Notes: a model not told the origin generated them from the letters alone. Shown: positions 35,890 through 47,364, counted from the first letter of the stretch. The stretch: 64,000 nucleotides of DNA from Calidifontibacter indicus (GCF_003386865.1 NZ_QTUA01000001.1:3286001-3350000); one strand, 5' to 3'. Numbers and translations are program-made.

Positions 35890-36857
35890 TTGTCGTCCTC
35901 CTTGACCTGCTGAGCCTTGGCTCCACCGGCCGGCTCGAAGCCGGCGGCGGCCGCAGCCTCGGCGGTCGTGAACCAGACCTCGGCGACGGTCGCGTCATAC
36001 CAACGCGAACCGGCGACGTGGTACTTCATCGAGTCCTTGTTGCCCTTGACGGTGAACTTCACCGGGTCGGGCGATGCGCCACCGTCGAGCGGAGCGGCCG
36101 AGTCGGCACCGAAGCCACCCTCGGTCACCTCGCCACCGGCCTCGGCCGAAGCCTCGGTGGTGGTCGCCTCAGCGGCGGCGGTGTCGACCAGCGCGGCCGG
36201 AGCGGCCGCAGCCTTGTCCAGCTTCGCGGCCTGGTTGGGGCCGGCCAGGAACGCCTCGAGGGCGGCCTGGGTGAACACGATGTCGTCGGCGCAGAGCACG
36301 TCGTACGTGTTCAGCTGGTCGGCCCACAGCACGTGGACGTCGGCCAGGTTGCGCACCGACAACGTCGAGATCTCCTCGGCGCGGTCGAGCACGACCAGCA
36401 GGTTCTTGCGGTCCGACAGGAGGTTCAGCAGGTTCGCGGCCGACTTGGTCGACGGCTTGTCGCCCTCGACGATCGCGGACAGCACGTGGATGCGGCCGTA
36501 ACGCGCCCGGTCGGACAGGGCACCGCGCAGGGCGGCAGCCTTCATCTTCTTCGGGGTGCGCTGGCTGTAGTCACGCGGCTGCGGGCCGTGGACGGTGCCA
36601 CCGCCGGCGAACTGCGGCGCACGGGTCGAACCCTGGCGGGCGCGGCCGGTGCCCTTCTGGCGGTACGGCTTGCGGCCACCGCCGCGGACCTCGCCGCGGG
36701 TCTTGGTGGCGTGCGTGCCCTGTCGGGCAGCGGCCAACTGAGCCACCACAACCTGGTGGATCAGCGGCACGTTCGTGGTCACGTCGAAGATCTCGGCCGG
36801 CAGCTCGATCGAGCCCGACTTCAAACCCGACGGGTTCAGGATGTCAACGGAAGTCAT
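35886..36857 (-). CDS. rplD: Ribosomal protein L4 with C-terminal extension
   Basis: A 323-aa protein; E. coli L4 is 201 aa. Residues 1-210 are ordinary L4, including the tunnel loop ([19 protein letters not shown]). An Ala/Glu/Thr-rich linker runs from about 214 to 265, then a small domain with [21 protein letters not shown] and [17 protein letters not shown]. This domain resembles the one appended to some micrococcal-nuclease-like and other actinobacterial proteins (sometimes called a sunset domain). Its role on the ribosome is unknown. The extension is in frame, and the GTGA overlap with rplW at its end argues against a recent frameshift. Confidence 0.96.
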   Translation of the reverse strand: MTSVDILNPSGLKSGSIELPAEIFDVTTNVPLIHQVVVAQLAAARQGTHATKTRGEVRGGGRKPYRQKGTGRARQGSTRAPQFAGGGTVHGPQPRDYSQRTPKKMKAAALRGALSDRARYGRIHVLSAIVEGDKPSTKSAANLLNLLSDRKNLLVVLDRAEEISTLSVRNLADVHVLWADQLNTYDVLCADDIVFTQAALEAFLAGPNQAAKLDKAAAAPAALVDTAAAEATTTEASAEAGGEVTEGGFGADSAAPLDGGASPDPVKFTVKGNKDSMKYHVAGSRWYDATVAEVWFTTAEAAAAAGFEPAGGAKAQQVKEDDK

Positions 36858-36862
36858 CGGCT

Positions 36863-37531
36863 TCAGGCGTCCTTCTGAATCGACTTGGCAGCCGTGCGGA
36901 CGAGGACGACGCCGCCACGGGGGCCGGGAACGGCACCCTTGACGAGCAGCAGACCCTTGTCGGCGTCCACGGCGTGGATCGTGAGGTTCTGGGTGGTCTG
37001 GCGAACGCCACCCATGCGGCCGGCCATGCGCATGCCCTTGAAGACACGACCCGGCGTGGCGCAGCCACCGATCGAACCCGGCTTGCGGTGGTTACGGTGC
37101 GCACCGTGGCTGGCCGAGACACCCTTGAAGCCGTGACGCTTCATGACACCGGCGAAACCCTTGCCCTTGGTGCGACCGACGACGTCGATCTCCTGGCCGG
37201 TCTCGAAGGCGTCGACCGTGATCTCCTGGCCGAGTTCGTACGAAGCGGCGTCGGCGGTGCGGAGCTCGACGAGGTGACGACGCGGCGTGACGCCGGCCTT
37301 CTCGAAGTGTCCGGTCATCGGCTTGTTGACCTTGCGCGGGTCGATCGCACCGAAGGCGATCTGCACCGCGTGGTAGCCGTCGGCTTCCTCGCCGCGCACC
37401 TGCGTGACAACGCACGGGCCGGCCTGGATGACGGTCACCGGGACGAGACGGTTGTCCTCGTCCCACACCTGGGTCATGCCGAGCTTCTCGCCGAGAACGC
37501 CCTTGACGGAGCGCTCAGTGGTGTGAGTCAT
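36863..37531 (-). CDS. rplC: Ribosomal protein L3
   Basis: A 222-aa early-assembly protein near the peptidyl transferase centre. [20 protein letters not shown] opens the protein, and the loop around [20 protein letters not shown] matches family L3. ATG at 37531, 15 nt after rpsJ; rplD starts 5 nt after its stop. Confidence 0.98.
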   Translation of the reverse strand: MTHTTERSVKGVLGEKLGMTQVWDEDNRLVPVTVIQAGPCVVTQVRGEEADGYHAVQIAFGAIDPRKVNKPMTGHFEKAGVTPRRHLVELRTADAASYELGQEITVDAFETGQEIDVVGRTKGKGFAGVMKRHGFKGVSASHGAHRNHRKPGSIGGCATPGRVFKGMRMAGRMGGVRQTTQNLTIHAVDADKGLLLVKGAVPGPRGGVVLVRTAAKSIQKDA

Positions 37532-37546
37532 GAGTCACTCCCCCTT

Positions 37547-37855
37547 TCAGAGCTTGATCTCGATGTTGACGTCGGCCGGGAGGTCGAGACGCATGAGCGA
37601 GTCGACCGCCTTCGGCGTCGGGTCAACGATGTCGATGAGCCGCTTGTGCGTACGCATCTCGAAGTGCTCGCGGCTGTCCTTGTACTTGTGCGGCGAACGG
37701 ATGACGCAGAAGACGTTCTTCTCCGTCGGCAGCGGCACCGGGCCCACCACCGTTGCGCCGGCACGGGTCACCGTGTCAACAATCTTGCGCGCCGAGCTGT
37801 CGATGACTTCGTGGTCATACGACTTCAGCCGGATGCGGATCTTCTGTCCCGCCAT
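37547..37855 (-). CDS. rpsJ: Ribosomal protein S10 / NusE
   Basis: A 102-aa protein of the small-subunit head that also serves in transcription antitermination with NusB. Starts [20 protein letters not shown] from the ATG at 37855, the usual length; the longer upstream reading is not used. First gene of the S10 operon. A TTGACA -35-like box (37894-37899, minus strand) lies about 40 nt upstream, but its -10 partner is unclear. Confidence 0.98.
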   Translation of the reverse strand: MAGQKIRIRLKSYDHEVIDSSARKIVDTVTRAGATVVGPVPLPTEKNVFCVIRSPHKYKDSREHFEMRTHKRLIDIVDPTPKAVDSLMRLDLPADVNIEIKL

Positions 37856-38190
37856 CTTGTCGCGTCTCTCTCTCGCCGTACTTCTATTACTTCTGTCAAT
37901 GGCCGGCCTTTTCGGGCTCCGACCCCGACCCCCGCGGTCGGGTGTGTCGCACCTGCTTCGCAGCACAGCGCTCACTTTTCACCGGTGGCGGGGTGGGCCG
38001 GTCCGTACGGGCCGGGGCTTGTGCGGCTGTCACCGGGCGGAAAAGCCTCGGCGCCAACGTGATCCCACACTTCGATCGGCTGACCGGTCGAACGGATGCG
38101 GCATCGCGCAGCAAGCAACTTGTCCATAGTGCCAGAGGCGCCCCAACTCGTCCAAATCGAGCGGCCCGTGACCTCAACCACGGGGCCGGG
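37856..38190 (-). promoter_or_regulatory. S10 operon leader and upstream region
   Basis: Noncoding stretch between rpsJ and repeat R2a; with R2a it makes a 410-nt gap. It contains the TTGACA box at 37894-37899 on the minus strand and a GC-rich tract around 37910-37940. I see no gene, no clear -10 box and no strong attenuator. Confidence 0.4.
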
Positions 38191-38258
38191 GCGCCGGCGT
38201 CCCACGTTGTCTGCAGCGTCCTACGTCATTACCTGGGTCGCTGCAGACAACCTGGGAC
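38191..38258. repeat. Palindromic repeat R2, copy a
   Basis: A 68-bp element with 18-bp inverted ends (CCCACGTTGTCTGCAGCG and CGCTGCAGACAACCTGGG, one mismatch). It matches R2b at 39205-39272 at 64 of 68 positions in the same orientation. It ends 7 nt from the stop codon of the DUF559 gene and could double as its terminator. Confidence 0.9.
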
Positions 38259-38265
38259 GGCCGAC

Positions 38266-39141
38266 TCAGGCGGCGCGAGTCCGTCGAACGGCGGCTCGCA
38301 CGAGTTCGGCCGCCCGCCCCTCCACCTGCAGGTCGGCCCAGACGATGCGGACGACGGTCCAGCCGAGCGAGCGCAGGTTGTCCTCGCGCCGCTTCTCCTT
38401 GAACAGGGCGTCAGGGTCGGAGTACTTCACCTTGCCGTCGAACTCGATCAGTACGCGTTCGCGGTCGACGACGAAGTCGGCTCGATATCCCTGACCGGAC
38501 GGCGTCCACCGCTGCGTGCCGGGCACGGCGAACTGCGGCGTGAAGGCGATGCCTGCCTGCCACAGCTGGTGTGCCAGCAGGGTTTCGCCCACCGACTCGT
38601 GCCGGGCGTCGGCGCGGCTGGCGACCTGCCGCGCGGCGGCCGCGCCGTCGAGGCCCACACACCTGGTCGCCGCCGCCGACAGCGCATCCTGATCGGCGAG
38701 GCGGCAACGCAGCACGTGATCGGCCGCGGCCAGCCCGGCGAGCAGGTCGAGTCGCGCCAGTTGGATCGCCACGGTCGCGGGGTGCTCGGTATCGCCGCGG
38801 GGCGCGAACGCCCGGTCGTGATCACGGTGCAACTGGAGGTTCGCCGTCCGCCGTGGCTTGCCCGGCCCGAGGCGTGCGAGGTGGACGCGGGTCAGGTCGA
38901 GCCGGTGCACCGGCAGGTCGAGCCGCAACGCGGCCGAGGTGTGGCTGGCGACCGCCCGACCGGAGTAATCGGCGAGGAGCGCTTCGAGCCGCAACCGGTG
39001 GAAGTCGTGCGCGTCGCGCGCGGGCCGCGTCGCATACCAACCGCGCGACAGGTGCAGCCACTCGCCCGAGCCGACGAGCCGCCGCACCTCCCGCTCGTTC
39101 AGGCCGCGACGTTGCACGAGTTCCCAGGAGATGACGTCCAT
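38266..39141 (-). CDS. AbiEi-N-like / DUF559 nuclease-fold protein
   Basis: A 291-aa protein started at the ATG at 39141; an upstream in-frame reading would begin inside repeat R2b. Residues about 3-45 resemble the winged-helix start of AbiEi-type antitoxin proteins (VQRRGLNEREVRRLVGSGEW, then LSRGWYA). The C-terminal 73 residues look like a DUF559/Vsr-type endonuclease fold, with Asp in YRADFVVD, EFDGK at 233-237 and a closing LGWTVVRIVW. The catalytic pattern is compatible with DNA cleavage, but activity is unproven. The gene is bracketed by R2a and R2b and lies in an accessory region, suggesting it moves as a unit. Confidence 0.75.
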   Translation of the reverse strand: MDVISWELVQRRGLNEREVRRLVGSGEWLHLSRGWYATRPARDAHDFHRLRLEALLADYSGRAVASHTSAALRLDLPVHRLDLTRVHLARLGPGKPRRTANLQLHRDHDRAFAPRGDTEHPATVAIQLARLDLLAGLAAADHVLRCRLADQDALSAAATRCVGLDGAAAARQVASRADARHESVGETLLAHQLWQAGIAFTPQFAVPGTQRWTPSGQGYRADFVVDRERVLIEFDGKVKYSDPDALFKEKRREDNLRSLGWTVVRIVWADLQVEGRAAELVRAAVRRTRAA

Positions 39142-39204
39142 CGCGCCATGGTGGGCGATATCGCGCGATCCCGCTCCGGGCGCTGTGGACAACGGCTCTC
39201 GGGG

Positions 39205-39272
39205 GCGCCACCGTCCCACGTTGTCGGCAGCGTCCTACGTTATTACCTGGGTCGCTGCAGACAACCTGGGAC
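39205..39272. repeat. Palindromic repeat R2, copy b
   Basis: Direct copy of R2a (four differences in 68 bp), 63 nt upstream of the DUF559 start and 8 nt beyond the stop of the GntR regulator gene. One of its inverted arms has a G for T change that weakens pairing. Confidence 0.9.
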
Positions 39273-39280
39273 AGTGCGGG

Positions 39281-39940
39281 CTAGCTGCGTTCTTCCTGAA
39301 TCGCGTGCAGGAACGAGCGGGCCGCGTTGGCCGCGGCCTCGGGGTCTCGGGCGACGATCGCGGCGACGAGTGCCTCGTGCTGATCGTCGTAGGTGCCCGG
39401 CAAGTCGGCGACGTTCTCGGTGATCGCCGACTCGAGCACGCCGGCGAGCGAGTCATAGACCGAGACGAGCAGCGGGTTGTCGCTGGCTCGGACGACGGCG
39501 CGGTGCAGTTCGAGGTCGGCCGCGGCGAGCGCCACCGGGTCACCGAGCGCGGCCTTGCGCCGCTCGGCGACGGCCAACAGTTCGGCGGCGGCATCGTCCG
39601 TACGGCGGCGGGCGGCGAGTTCGGCCGCCATCACGTCGATCGCGAGCCGCAGCTCGAGGCTATGGCGATGCTCCGCCTGGGTGAGTCGGGCGCCGATCGC
39701 CTCGCCTACCTCACTGTCGGACACGACGTAGGTGCCACTCCCCTGGCGCCGCTCCAACATCCCCACCTGCACCAGCGCGCCGACCGCCTCGCGGATGGTG
39801 TTGCGGGACGCGCCGAGTTCGTCGACCAGCTGCGGTTCGGTCGGGATGCGCGAGCCGACCGGCCAGGTGCCGTCGGCGATGTTGGCGCGCAGGACGGCGA
39901 TCATCTGGTCGACGAGGCCGGTGCGGCGGACGTGGGTCAT
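39281..39940 (-). CDS. FadR-type GntR transcriptional regulator
   Basis: A 219-aa regulator. N-terminal winged helix (IPTEPQLVDELGASRNTIRE, then LERRQGSGTYV) and C-terminal all-helical FCD ligand domain (residues about 85-215) with metal-site-like Asp/His residues (DLELHRAVV). ATG at 39940. It is divergent from the MFS gene with a 15-bp palindrome between them (39974-39988), so it most likely represses that transporter until a small carboxylate-type ligand binds. The ligand is unknown. Confidence 0.92.
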   Translation of the reverse strand: MTHVRRTGLVDQMIAVLRANIADGTWPVGSRIPTEPQLVDELGASRNTIREAVGALVQVGMLERRQGSGTYVVSDSEVGEAIGARLTQAEHRHSLELRLAIDVMAAELAARRRTDDAAAELLAVAERRKAALGDPVALAAADLELHRAVVRASDNPLLVSVYDSLAGVLESAITENVADLPGTYDDQHEALVAAIVARDPEAAANAARSFLHAIQEERS

Positions 39941-39973
39941 CTCACCAGCCTAGGGTGCTGTCCGAATTCATCC

Positions 39974-39988
39974 AATCATCCTATGATT
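39974..39988. promoter_or_regulatory. Candidate GntR operator
   Basis: AATCAT-CCT-ATGATT is a perfect dyad ending 5 nt before the MFS ATG and 34 nt from the regulator ATG. It is AT-rich against a GC-rich background and sized like FadR-family sites. Confidence 0.65.
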
Positions 39989-39993
39989 TGCGA

Positions 39994-41214
39994 ATGGCAA
40001 CGATGACCGAGGCTCCGATGACCGCGCAGCGACGCACGCCCGACTCCACCCTCCTGGTGTTGCTGGTCGCCGTCGTGCTCTCGGCCTTCTCGCTGCGAAC
40101 GGCCGTCACCTCGATCACGCCATTGCTCGACCGCGTGTCGGACGACATCCGCTTCGGCACCGGCGGCGCGAGCGTGCTCGGGATGGTGCCGACCTTGATG
40201 TTCAGCCTCGCCGGCATCGTCACGCCCCGGCTGGTCCGCCGGTTCGGCCTCGAACACGTCGCGCTCACGGCGATGGTGCTCGCCGCGCTCGGCCTGCTCA
40301 CCCGCAGCTTCTCCACCAACGTGCCGGCGCTGTTGCTGACGTCGGCGTGCGCACTGGCCGGCATGGGCATCGGCAACGTGGTCATCCCGCCGGTGATCCA
40401 GCGCTTCTTCCCCGAGCGGGTCGCCGTGCTGAGCACCGCCTACATCACCGTCCTGCAGGTGGGCACCCTCGTGCCGCCGCTGGTCGCCGTCCCGCTGTCG
40501 CAGGCACACGGCTGGCGAATCTCGTTGGGGGTCTGGGCAATTGCCGCGATCGCCGCGATCGTGCCGTGGCTGGTCGCCATCCTGCGGCGTCCCGGCAGCG
40601 ACCCCCACGCGGTCGCCCCCGCCCACACCACCGGCCGGGTCTGGCGCTCGCCCGTGGCGTGGTCGCTGGCCCTGATGTTCGGGTGCACCTCGCTCAACAC
40701 CTACGCGATGTTCACGTGGCTGCCGAAGATCCTCACCGGCGCCGGCCACGACGCCGCGTTCGGCGGCACGATGGTGTCGCTGTTCGCCGCGGTGGGCCTG
40801 CTGTCGGCGCTGTTCGCCCCACAGCTCGCCGCGCGCCTGTCGAACCCTGCCCCGATCGTCGTCGGTTCGGTCGTCGCTTTTGCCATCGGGTTCGCCGGCC
40901 TGCTCTGGGCGCCCGACACCGCGACCGTGCTCTGGGTCATCGCCGCCGGACTCGGCCCGACGACCTTCCCCCTCGCGCTCACCCTCATCAACCTGCGCAC
41001 CCGCACCGCCGCCGGCTCCTCCGCGCTGTCCGGCTTCTCCCAGGGCGTCGGCTACCTCATCGCCTGCGCCGGACCGCTGCTGTTCGGACTGTTGCACGAC
41101 GCCACCGGCGGCTGGGGCGTGCCGTTCGCGTTCCTCGCCGTGACCGTCGGGGTGATCCTCGTCGCCGGCCTGCGGGTCAGCCGTCCGGACATGCTCGAGG
41201 ACACCTGGGGCTGA
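39994..41214 (+). CDS. MFS transporter, CynX/NimT-like
   Basis: A 406-aa permease with twelve predicted helices. The ATG at 39994 is chosen over upstream codons because the latter overlap the operator. The early SLRTAVTSITPLLDRVSDD segment and overall spacing recall the CynX/NimT (cyanate/2-nitroimidazole) branch of the major facilitator superfamily. Substrate unknown. Controlled, I infer, by the divergent GntR protein. Confidence 0.85.
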   Translation: MATMTEAPMTAQRRTPDSTLLVLLVAVVLSAFSLRTAVTSITPLLDRVSDDIRFGTGGASVLGMVPTLMFSLAGIVTPRLVRRFGLEHVALTAMVLAALGLLTRSFSTNVPALLLTSACALAGMGIGNVVIPPVIQRFFPERVAVLSTAYITVLQVGTLVPPLVAVPLSQAHGWRISLGVWAIAAIAAIVPWLVAILRRPGSDPHAVAPAHTTGRVWRSPVAWSLALMFGCTSLNTYAMFTWLPKILTGAGHDAAFGGTMVSLFAAVGLLSALFAPQLAARLSNPAPIVVGSVVAFAIGFAGLLWAPDTATVLWVIAAGLGPTTFPLALTLINLRTRTAAGSSALSGFSQGVGYLIACAGPLLFGLLHDATGGWGVPFAFLAVTVGVILVAGLRVSRPDMLEDTWG

Positions 41215-41284
41215 GCGCCCGCGCGTCTGCGATCGGACGGCCGACCGCTGACCTAGGCTGCTACGCGGAGGGGGTGGTCGAACC

Positions 41285-42217
41285 GTGCGACCTGACCAAG
41301 GGTTCGTCGTCGAGACGGACCGGTTGACCAAGCAGTACCCGAGCGTGCGCGCGCTCGACGAACTCAGCCTGCGCATCCCGGGCGGGGTCACCGGCATCGT
41401 CGGCGTCAACGGCGCCGGCAAGTCGACCCTGATCAAGGTGCTGCTGGGGCTGCTGCCGTCGACCTCGGGTTCGGCGCGGGTGCTCGGGCTCGACCCCGCC
41501 ACCCACGGAGCGCAGATTCGTGCGGTCGTCGGTTACATGCCCGAACACGACTGTCTGCCAGGCGATGTCAGCGCGGCCGACTTCGTGATGCACATGGCGA
41601 TGATGTCGGGGCTGCCGCGCACCGCCGCCCGCGAACGCACCTCCGAGGTGCTGCGCCATGTCGGCCTCGACGAGGAGCGCCACCGCGCGATGGGCGGCTA
41701 CTCCACCGGCATGAAACAACGCGCCAAACTCGCGCAGGCGATCGTGCACGACCCCAGCCTCGTCTTCCTCGACGAGCCCACCAACGGCCTCGACCCGCGC
41801 GCCCGCGACGACATGCTCGACCTCATTTCCCGGGTCGGCAGCGACTTCGGCATCTCGGTGGCCGTCACCAGCCACCTGCTCGGCGAACTCGAACGCACCG
41901 CCGACCACATCGTCGTCATCGACGGCGGACGCCTGCTGCGCTCGTCCTCGACCGCCGAACTCACCCACACCACCGGCACGGTGCTCGTGGAGGTGCTCGG
42001 CCCGTCCGGCAGTGACCGCCGCTACGGCCAGGCGCTCATCGAGCGCGGGCTGCAGGCATGGCCGTCCGGCGACAAGATCCAGGTGCGCATCGACCGTCCG
42101 GAGGCCCTGGACGTCGTGCGCGACGTGGCCGTCGACCTCGGCCTCGGGTTGGTGCGGGTGCAGGAGATCCACCACACCCTCGAAGAGGTCTTCCACCGCG
42201 AAGGAGCGGCGCGATGA
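41285..42217 (+). CDS. ABC exporter ATP-binding protein 1
   Basis: A 310-aa ATPase: Walker A GVNGAGKST, signature YSTGMKQRAKLAQ, Walker B LVFLDEPTNGLDP and H-loop VTSHLL. The C-terminal 80 residues are a CcmA/NatA-type regulatory tail. GTG start at 41285. It overlaps the permease by 4 nt (ATGA) and opens a four-gene unit in which two ATPases alternate with two permeases. Confidence 0.92.
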   Translation: MRPDQGFVVETDRLTKQYPSVRALDELSLRIPGGVTGIVGVNGAGKSTLIKVLLGLLPSTSGSARVLGLDPATHGAQIRAVVGYMPEHDCLPGDVSAADFVMHMAMMSGLPRTAARERTSEVLRHVGLDEERHRAMGGYSTGMKQRAKLAQAIVHDPSLVFLDEPTNGLDPRARDDMLDLISRVGSDFGISVAVTSHLLGELERTADHIVVIDGGRLLRSSSTAELTHTTGTVLVEVLGPSGSDRRYGQALIERGLQAWPSGDKIQVRIDRPEALDVVRDVAVDLGLGLVRVQEIHHTLEEVFHREGAAR

Positions 42218-43140
42218 GCGCGAACGCAGGGCCCGGACGCGGGGTCATCCACGACCTCGGCTACCGCGGGTTCCAGGGGCAACGCCTCGGCACCGGTTCG
42301 ATTCTGCGCGAGCTCTACACGAGTTCGCTGGCGCACGCGTTCGGCATCGGCCGCGCCGGCAAGTCGAAGGTGATGCCCTGGCTGATCGCGGTGCTGATGT
42401 GGATTCCCGCGATCGTGCTCGCCGGCCTCATCATCCAACTCGACCGGATGTCGCTGACCGATCAGGCCGAACTGTTCGGGCCGCTGTCGAACTACTTCGG
42501 ACTGCCCTACTGGACGCAGTTGCTGCTGACGGTGTTCGTCGCGGCCCAGGCGCCGGTGCTGTTCGCCCGCGACCTGCGTTACCGCACGATCGTGCTGTAC
42601 TTCGCGCGTCCGCTGTCGCGCACCTTGTTCGTGCTGACCCGGCTCGCGGCGCTCGCCACCGCGATCTTCCTGGTCGTCGCGGCCCCGATGACGGCGTGGT
42701 ACGGCGTGGCGCTGAGTTCGAAGATGGACCGCGCCGAGCACACCCGCCACTACTTCGCGGCCCTGCTCGGAGTGCTCGTGCTCGCGCTGGTGCTGGCGGC
42801 CATCGCCGGCATGGTGTGCACGCTCACCACTCGGTCGGGCCTCGCGGTGGCCGCGGTGATCATCGTGCTGATGCTCTCCTCGGGCATCGTCACGACCGCG
42901 CTCGGCATCGCCTACGACCAGGGCAGCGCCGGCTGGGGGCAGGTGGCCGCGTCCCTCAACCCGTTTACCGCCGTGGCCGAACTCATCGCCGGACTGTTCA
43001 ACCAGCCGCTGCCGATCGAGACCCTCCCCCGCCCGGACGGCGCGGGCCCGGTGGCGGCCGCGGTGCTCGTCTGCGCGGCGTGGGTGGTCGTGCCGACGCT
43101 GCTGTTGGTGGCCCGGGTGCGGAAGGCGGCCTCGCTGTGA
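42214..43140 (+). CDS. ABC exporter permease 1
   Basis: A 308-aa membrane protein of the ABC-2 type with about six helices. The N-terminal HDLGYRGFQGQRLG segment precedes the first helix and is common in such permeases beside NatA-like ATPases. ATG at 42214 overlaps the preceding gene; its stop overlaps the second ATPase start (GTGA). Substrate not evident. Confidence 0.85.
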   Translation: MSANAGPGRGVIHDLGYRGFQGQRLGTGSILRELYTSSLAHAFGIGRAGKSKVMPWLIAVLMWIPAIVLAGLIIQLDRMSLTDQAELFGPLSNYFGLPYWTQLLLTVFVAAQAPVLFARDLRYRTIVLYFARPLSRTLFVLTRLAALATAIFLVVAAPMTAWYGVALSSKMDRAEHTRHYFAALLGVLVLALVLAAIAGMVCTLTTRSGLAVAAVIIVLMLSSGIVTTALGIAYDQGSAGWGQVAASLNPFTAVAELIAGLFNQPLPIETLPRPDGAGPVAAAVLVCAAWVVVPTLLLVARVRKAASL

Positions 43141-44048
43141 GCGACCTCGTGTTGGAGCAGGTGTCGCGGTGGTACGGCAATGTCGTTGCCGTCAACGACG
43201 TCTCGATGCAGATCAGGCCGGGCATCACCGGTCTGCTGGGCCCGAACGGCGCCGGCAAGTCGACCCTGTTGTCGATGATGGCCGGCCTGCTCGCGCCGTC
43301 CGCCGGATCGGTGAGCCTCGACGGACGACCCGTACGCGGCGACGTCGGCATGTATCGACACATCGGGTTGGTGCCGGTGCAGGAGTCGCTGTACGACTTC
43401 CTCACCGGTGAGCAGTTCGTGCGGCTCAACGCCGACCTGCACAAACTGCCGCAGGCCAAGGCCGCGACCGCGCACGCGATCGGGCTCGTCGACCTCGCCG
43501 ACGCCGCGAGCCGCAAGATCTCGACGTACAGCAAGGGCATGCGGCAGCGCATCAAGGTGGCCGCCGCGCTGGTGCACGACCCGGCCGTGCTGCTGCTCGA
43601 CGAACCCTTCAACGGCATGGACCCGATCCAGCGCCGCTCGATGATGGGGCTGCTCAATTCGTATGCGGCACAAGGGCGCACGATCGTCTTCTCCAGTCAC
43701 ATCCTGGAGGAGGTCGAGCAGTTGGCCCGTCAGGTGGAGGTGGTGGTGTCGGGGCGGCACGCCGCATCGGGCGACTTCGCCGCGATCCGCCGGCTGATGA
43801 CCGACCGCCCCAACCAGTACCGCATCCGCTCCAGCGACAACCGGGCCCTCGCCACCTTGCTGCTGCGCGAGCCGACGGTGCGGGGCGTGCGGATCAACGA
43901 CAAGTTCCTCGAGGTCGAGGCCGACGACTTCGGCGCGTTCGCCAACGTCGTCGCGCGGGCCGCGCGCAGCGCGAACATCCGCATCCTCGAACTCATCCCG
44001 ACCGACGAATCCCTCGAAAGCGTCTTCAGCTACCTGGTGGGCCGATGA
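43137..44048 (+). CDS. ABC exporter ATP-binding protein 2
   Basis: A 303-aa ATPase distinct from the first: Walker [10 protein letters not shown], signature YSKGMRQRIKVAAAL, Walker B VLLLDEPFNGMDP, H-loop FSSHIL. GTG start at 43137, overlapping the permease stop. Ends with a regulatory tail (TDESLESVFSYLVGR) and overlaps permease 2 by 4 nt. Probably works as a heterodimer with ATPase 1 or as its own half-transporter. Confidence 0.92.
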   Translation: MSDLVLEQVSRWYGNVVAVNDVSMQIRPGITGLLGPNGAGKSTLLSMMAGLLAPSAGSVSLDGRPVRGDVGMYRHIGLVPVQESLYDFLTGEQFVRLNADLHKLPQAKAATAHAIGLVDLADAASRKISTYSKGMRQRIKVAAALVHDPAVLLLDEPFNGMDPIQRRSMMGLLNSYAAQGRTIVFSSHILEEVEQLARQVEVVVSGRHAASGDFAAIRRLMTDRPNQYRIRSSDNRALATLLLREPTVRGVRINDKFLEVEADDFGAFANVVARAARSANIRILELIPTDESLESVFSYLVGR

Positions 44049-44767
44049 ACATTCCGATCCTGCGCCTCGCGATCCGATCGCTGTTCGGCCGCGCCCGGGC
44101 GATCCTGCTGTTCGCCATCCCGTTGCTGCTGGTCGCGCTCGCGGTGCTGCTGCGCGCCACCGCCGGCGATGCCGGCACCAACCCCGAGGACGCGCCGCTG
44201 GTCTTGGTGCGCACCTTCGGCATCGGCATCGTGGTGCCGGTCGTCGCGCTCATCGCCACCACGACGCTGATCAACTCCGAGTTCGACGACGGGTCGATCA
44301 TCTACCTGCTCACCAAACCGGTGTCGCGGTTGTCGATCGTGGCGTCGAAGGCGCTCGTGGTGCTGGTCTGCACGCTCGTCTTCGCGGCGCTGCCGATGAC
44401 CCTCGCGGCGCTGCTGATGATCGGCACCGACGCCGACCTCTGGTTGGGTGCGCTGCTCGGCGGCATCGTGTCGTCCGTCGCCTACGCGGGCATCTTCACC
44501 ACGCTGGCCACCCTGCTCAACCGCAGCCTGGTCGGGTGCCTCATCTACTGGCTGGTGTGGGAGTCGACCCTCACCTCGTTCATCTCCCCCGCCGCCTGGC
44601 TGTCGGCCCGCGCCTGGGGCAGCAGCGTGCTGCACGCCGTGGCCGACGTCGGCCAGAAGGCCCACCCGCCGGTGTGGTTCGGGCTCGTCGCGGCGGCCCT
44701 CTGCCTGGTCGGCGGTGTGGTCGTGGCCGGCCGCAAGCTCTCGCACACCACCATCTCGGACGTGTAA
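44045..44767 (+). CDS. ABC exporter permease 2
   Basis: A 240-aa ABC-2-type permease with about six hydrophobic segments. The NSEFDDGSIIYLLTKPVSRL loop is the usual coupling region of this family. ATG at 44045 overlaps the ATPase stop. Last gene of the exporter unit; a 28-bp palindrome follows 15 nt later. Confidence 0.86.
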   Translation: MNIPILRLAIRSLFGRARAILLFAIPLLLVALAVLLRATAGDAGTNPEDAPLVLVRTFGIGIVVPVVALIATTTLINSEFDDGSIIYLLTKPVSRLSIVASKALVVLVCTLVFAALPMTLAALLMIGTDADLWLGALLGGIVSSVAYAGIFTTLATLLNRSLVGCLIYWLVWESTLTSFISPAAWLSARAWGSSVLHAVADVGQKAHPPVWFGLVAAALCLVGGVVVAGRKLSHTTISDV

Positions 44768-44782
44768 ACCAAGCGGCCCGAG

Positions 44783-44842
44783 ACCCGCGAAAGTTCGCAC
44801 GGCGCGCACCTTTCGGTGCGCGCCGTGCAAACTTTCGCGGGT
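44783..44842. terminator. 28-bp near-perfect hairpin
   Basis: Arms starting ACCCGCGAAAGTT and ending AACTTTCGCGGGT pair over 28 bp with one mismatch around a TTTC loop. It stands between the convergent exporter and PEP synthase units and probably stops both. The length is unusual for a simple terminator. Confidence 0.75.
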
Positions 44843-44877
44843 GGGTGGAGCCGTCCGGGTGTCTCGGAGGCCGGCTC

Positions 44878-44987
44878 GTCAATGCCAGTGGTGGCACCTA
44901 CCTGACCACAGCGCGAGGCTCACGCAGCGGGACGGCTCAGCCGGGCAGCGACGAAGGAGCTGCCCGGCTGAACGCCGAAGGAACCTG
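44878..44987 (-). ncRNA. Conserved intergenic element, copy 2 (3' of ppsA)
   Basis: Second copy of the element at 25914-26030, again just after a minus-strand stop codon. The inner hairpin here is CAGCCGGGCAGC with its complement (44938-44949 and 44959-44970) and a 9-nt loop, different in sequence from copy 1 but in the same place. Flanks GACCACAGCGC, GGCTCACGCAG and ACGCCGAAGGA are kept. Likely a terminator embedded in a conserved RNA element. Confidence 0.6.
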
Positions 44988-44988
44988 T

Positions 44989-47364
<2,376 letters not shown>

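Noticed and set aside
38191-39272. Classical insertion sequence
   Set aside because: The bracketed gene has no transposase motif, the flanking elements are direct copies that are each palindromic, and no target duplication is evident.
39976-41502. Long minus-strand open frame opposite the MFS gene
   Set aside because: Reads as Gly/Arg/His/Glu low-complexity; the plus strand encodes twelve clean membrane helices.
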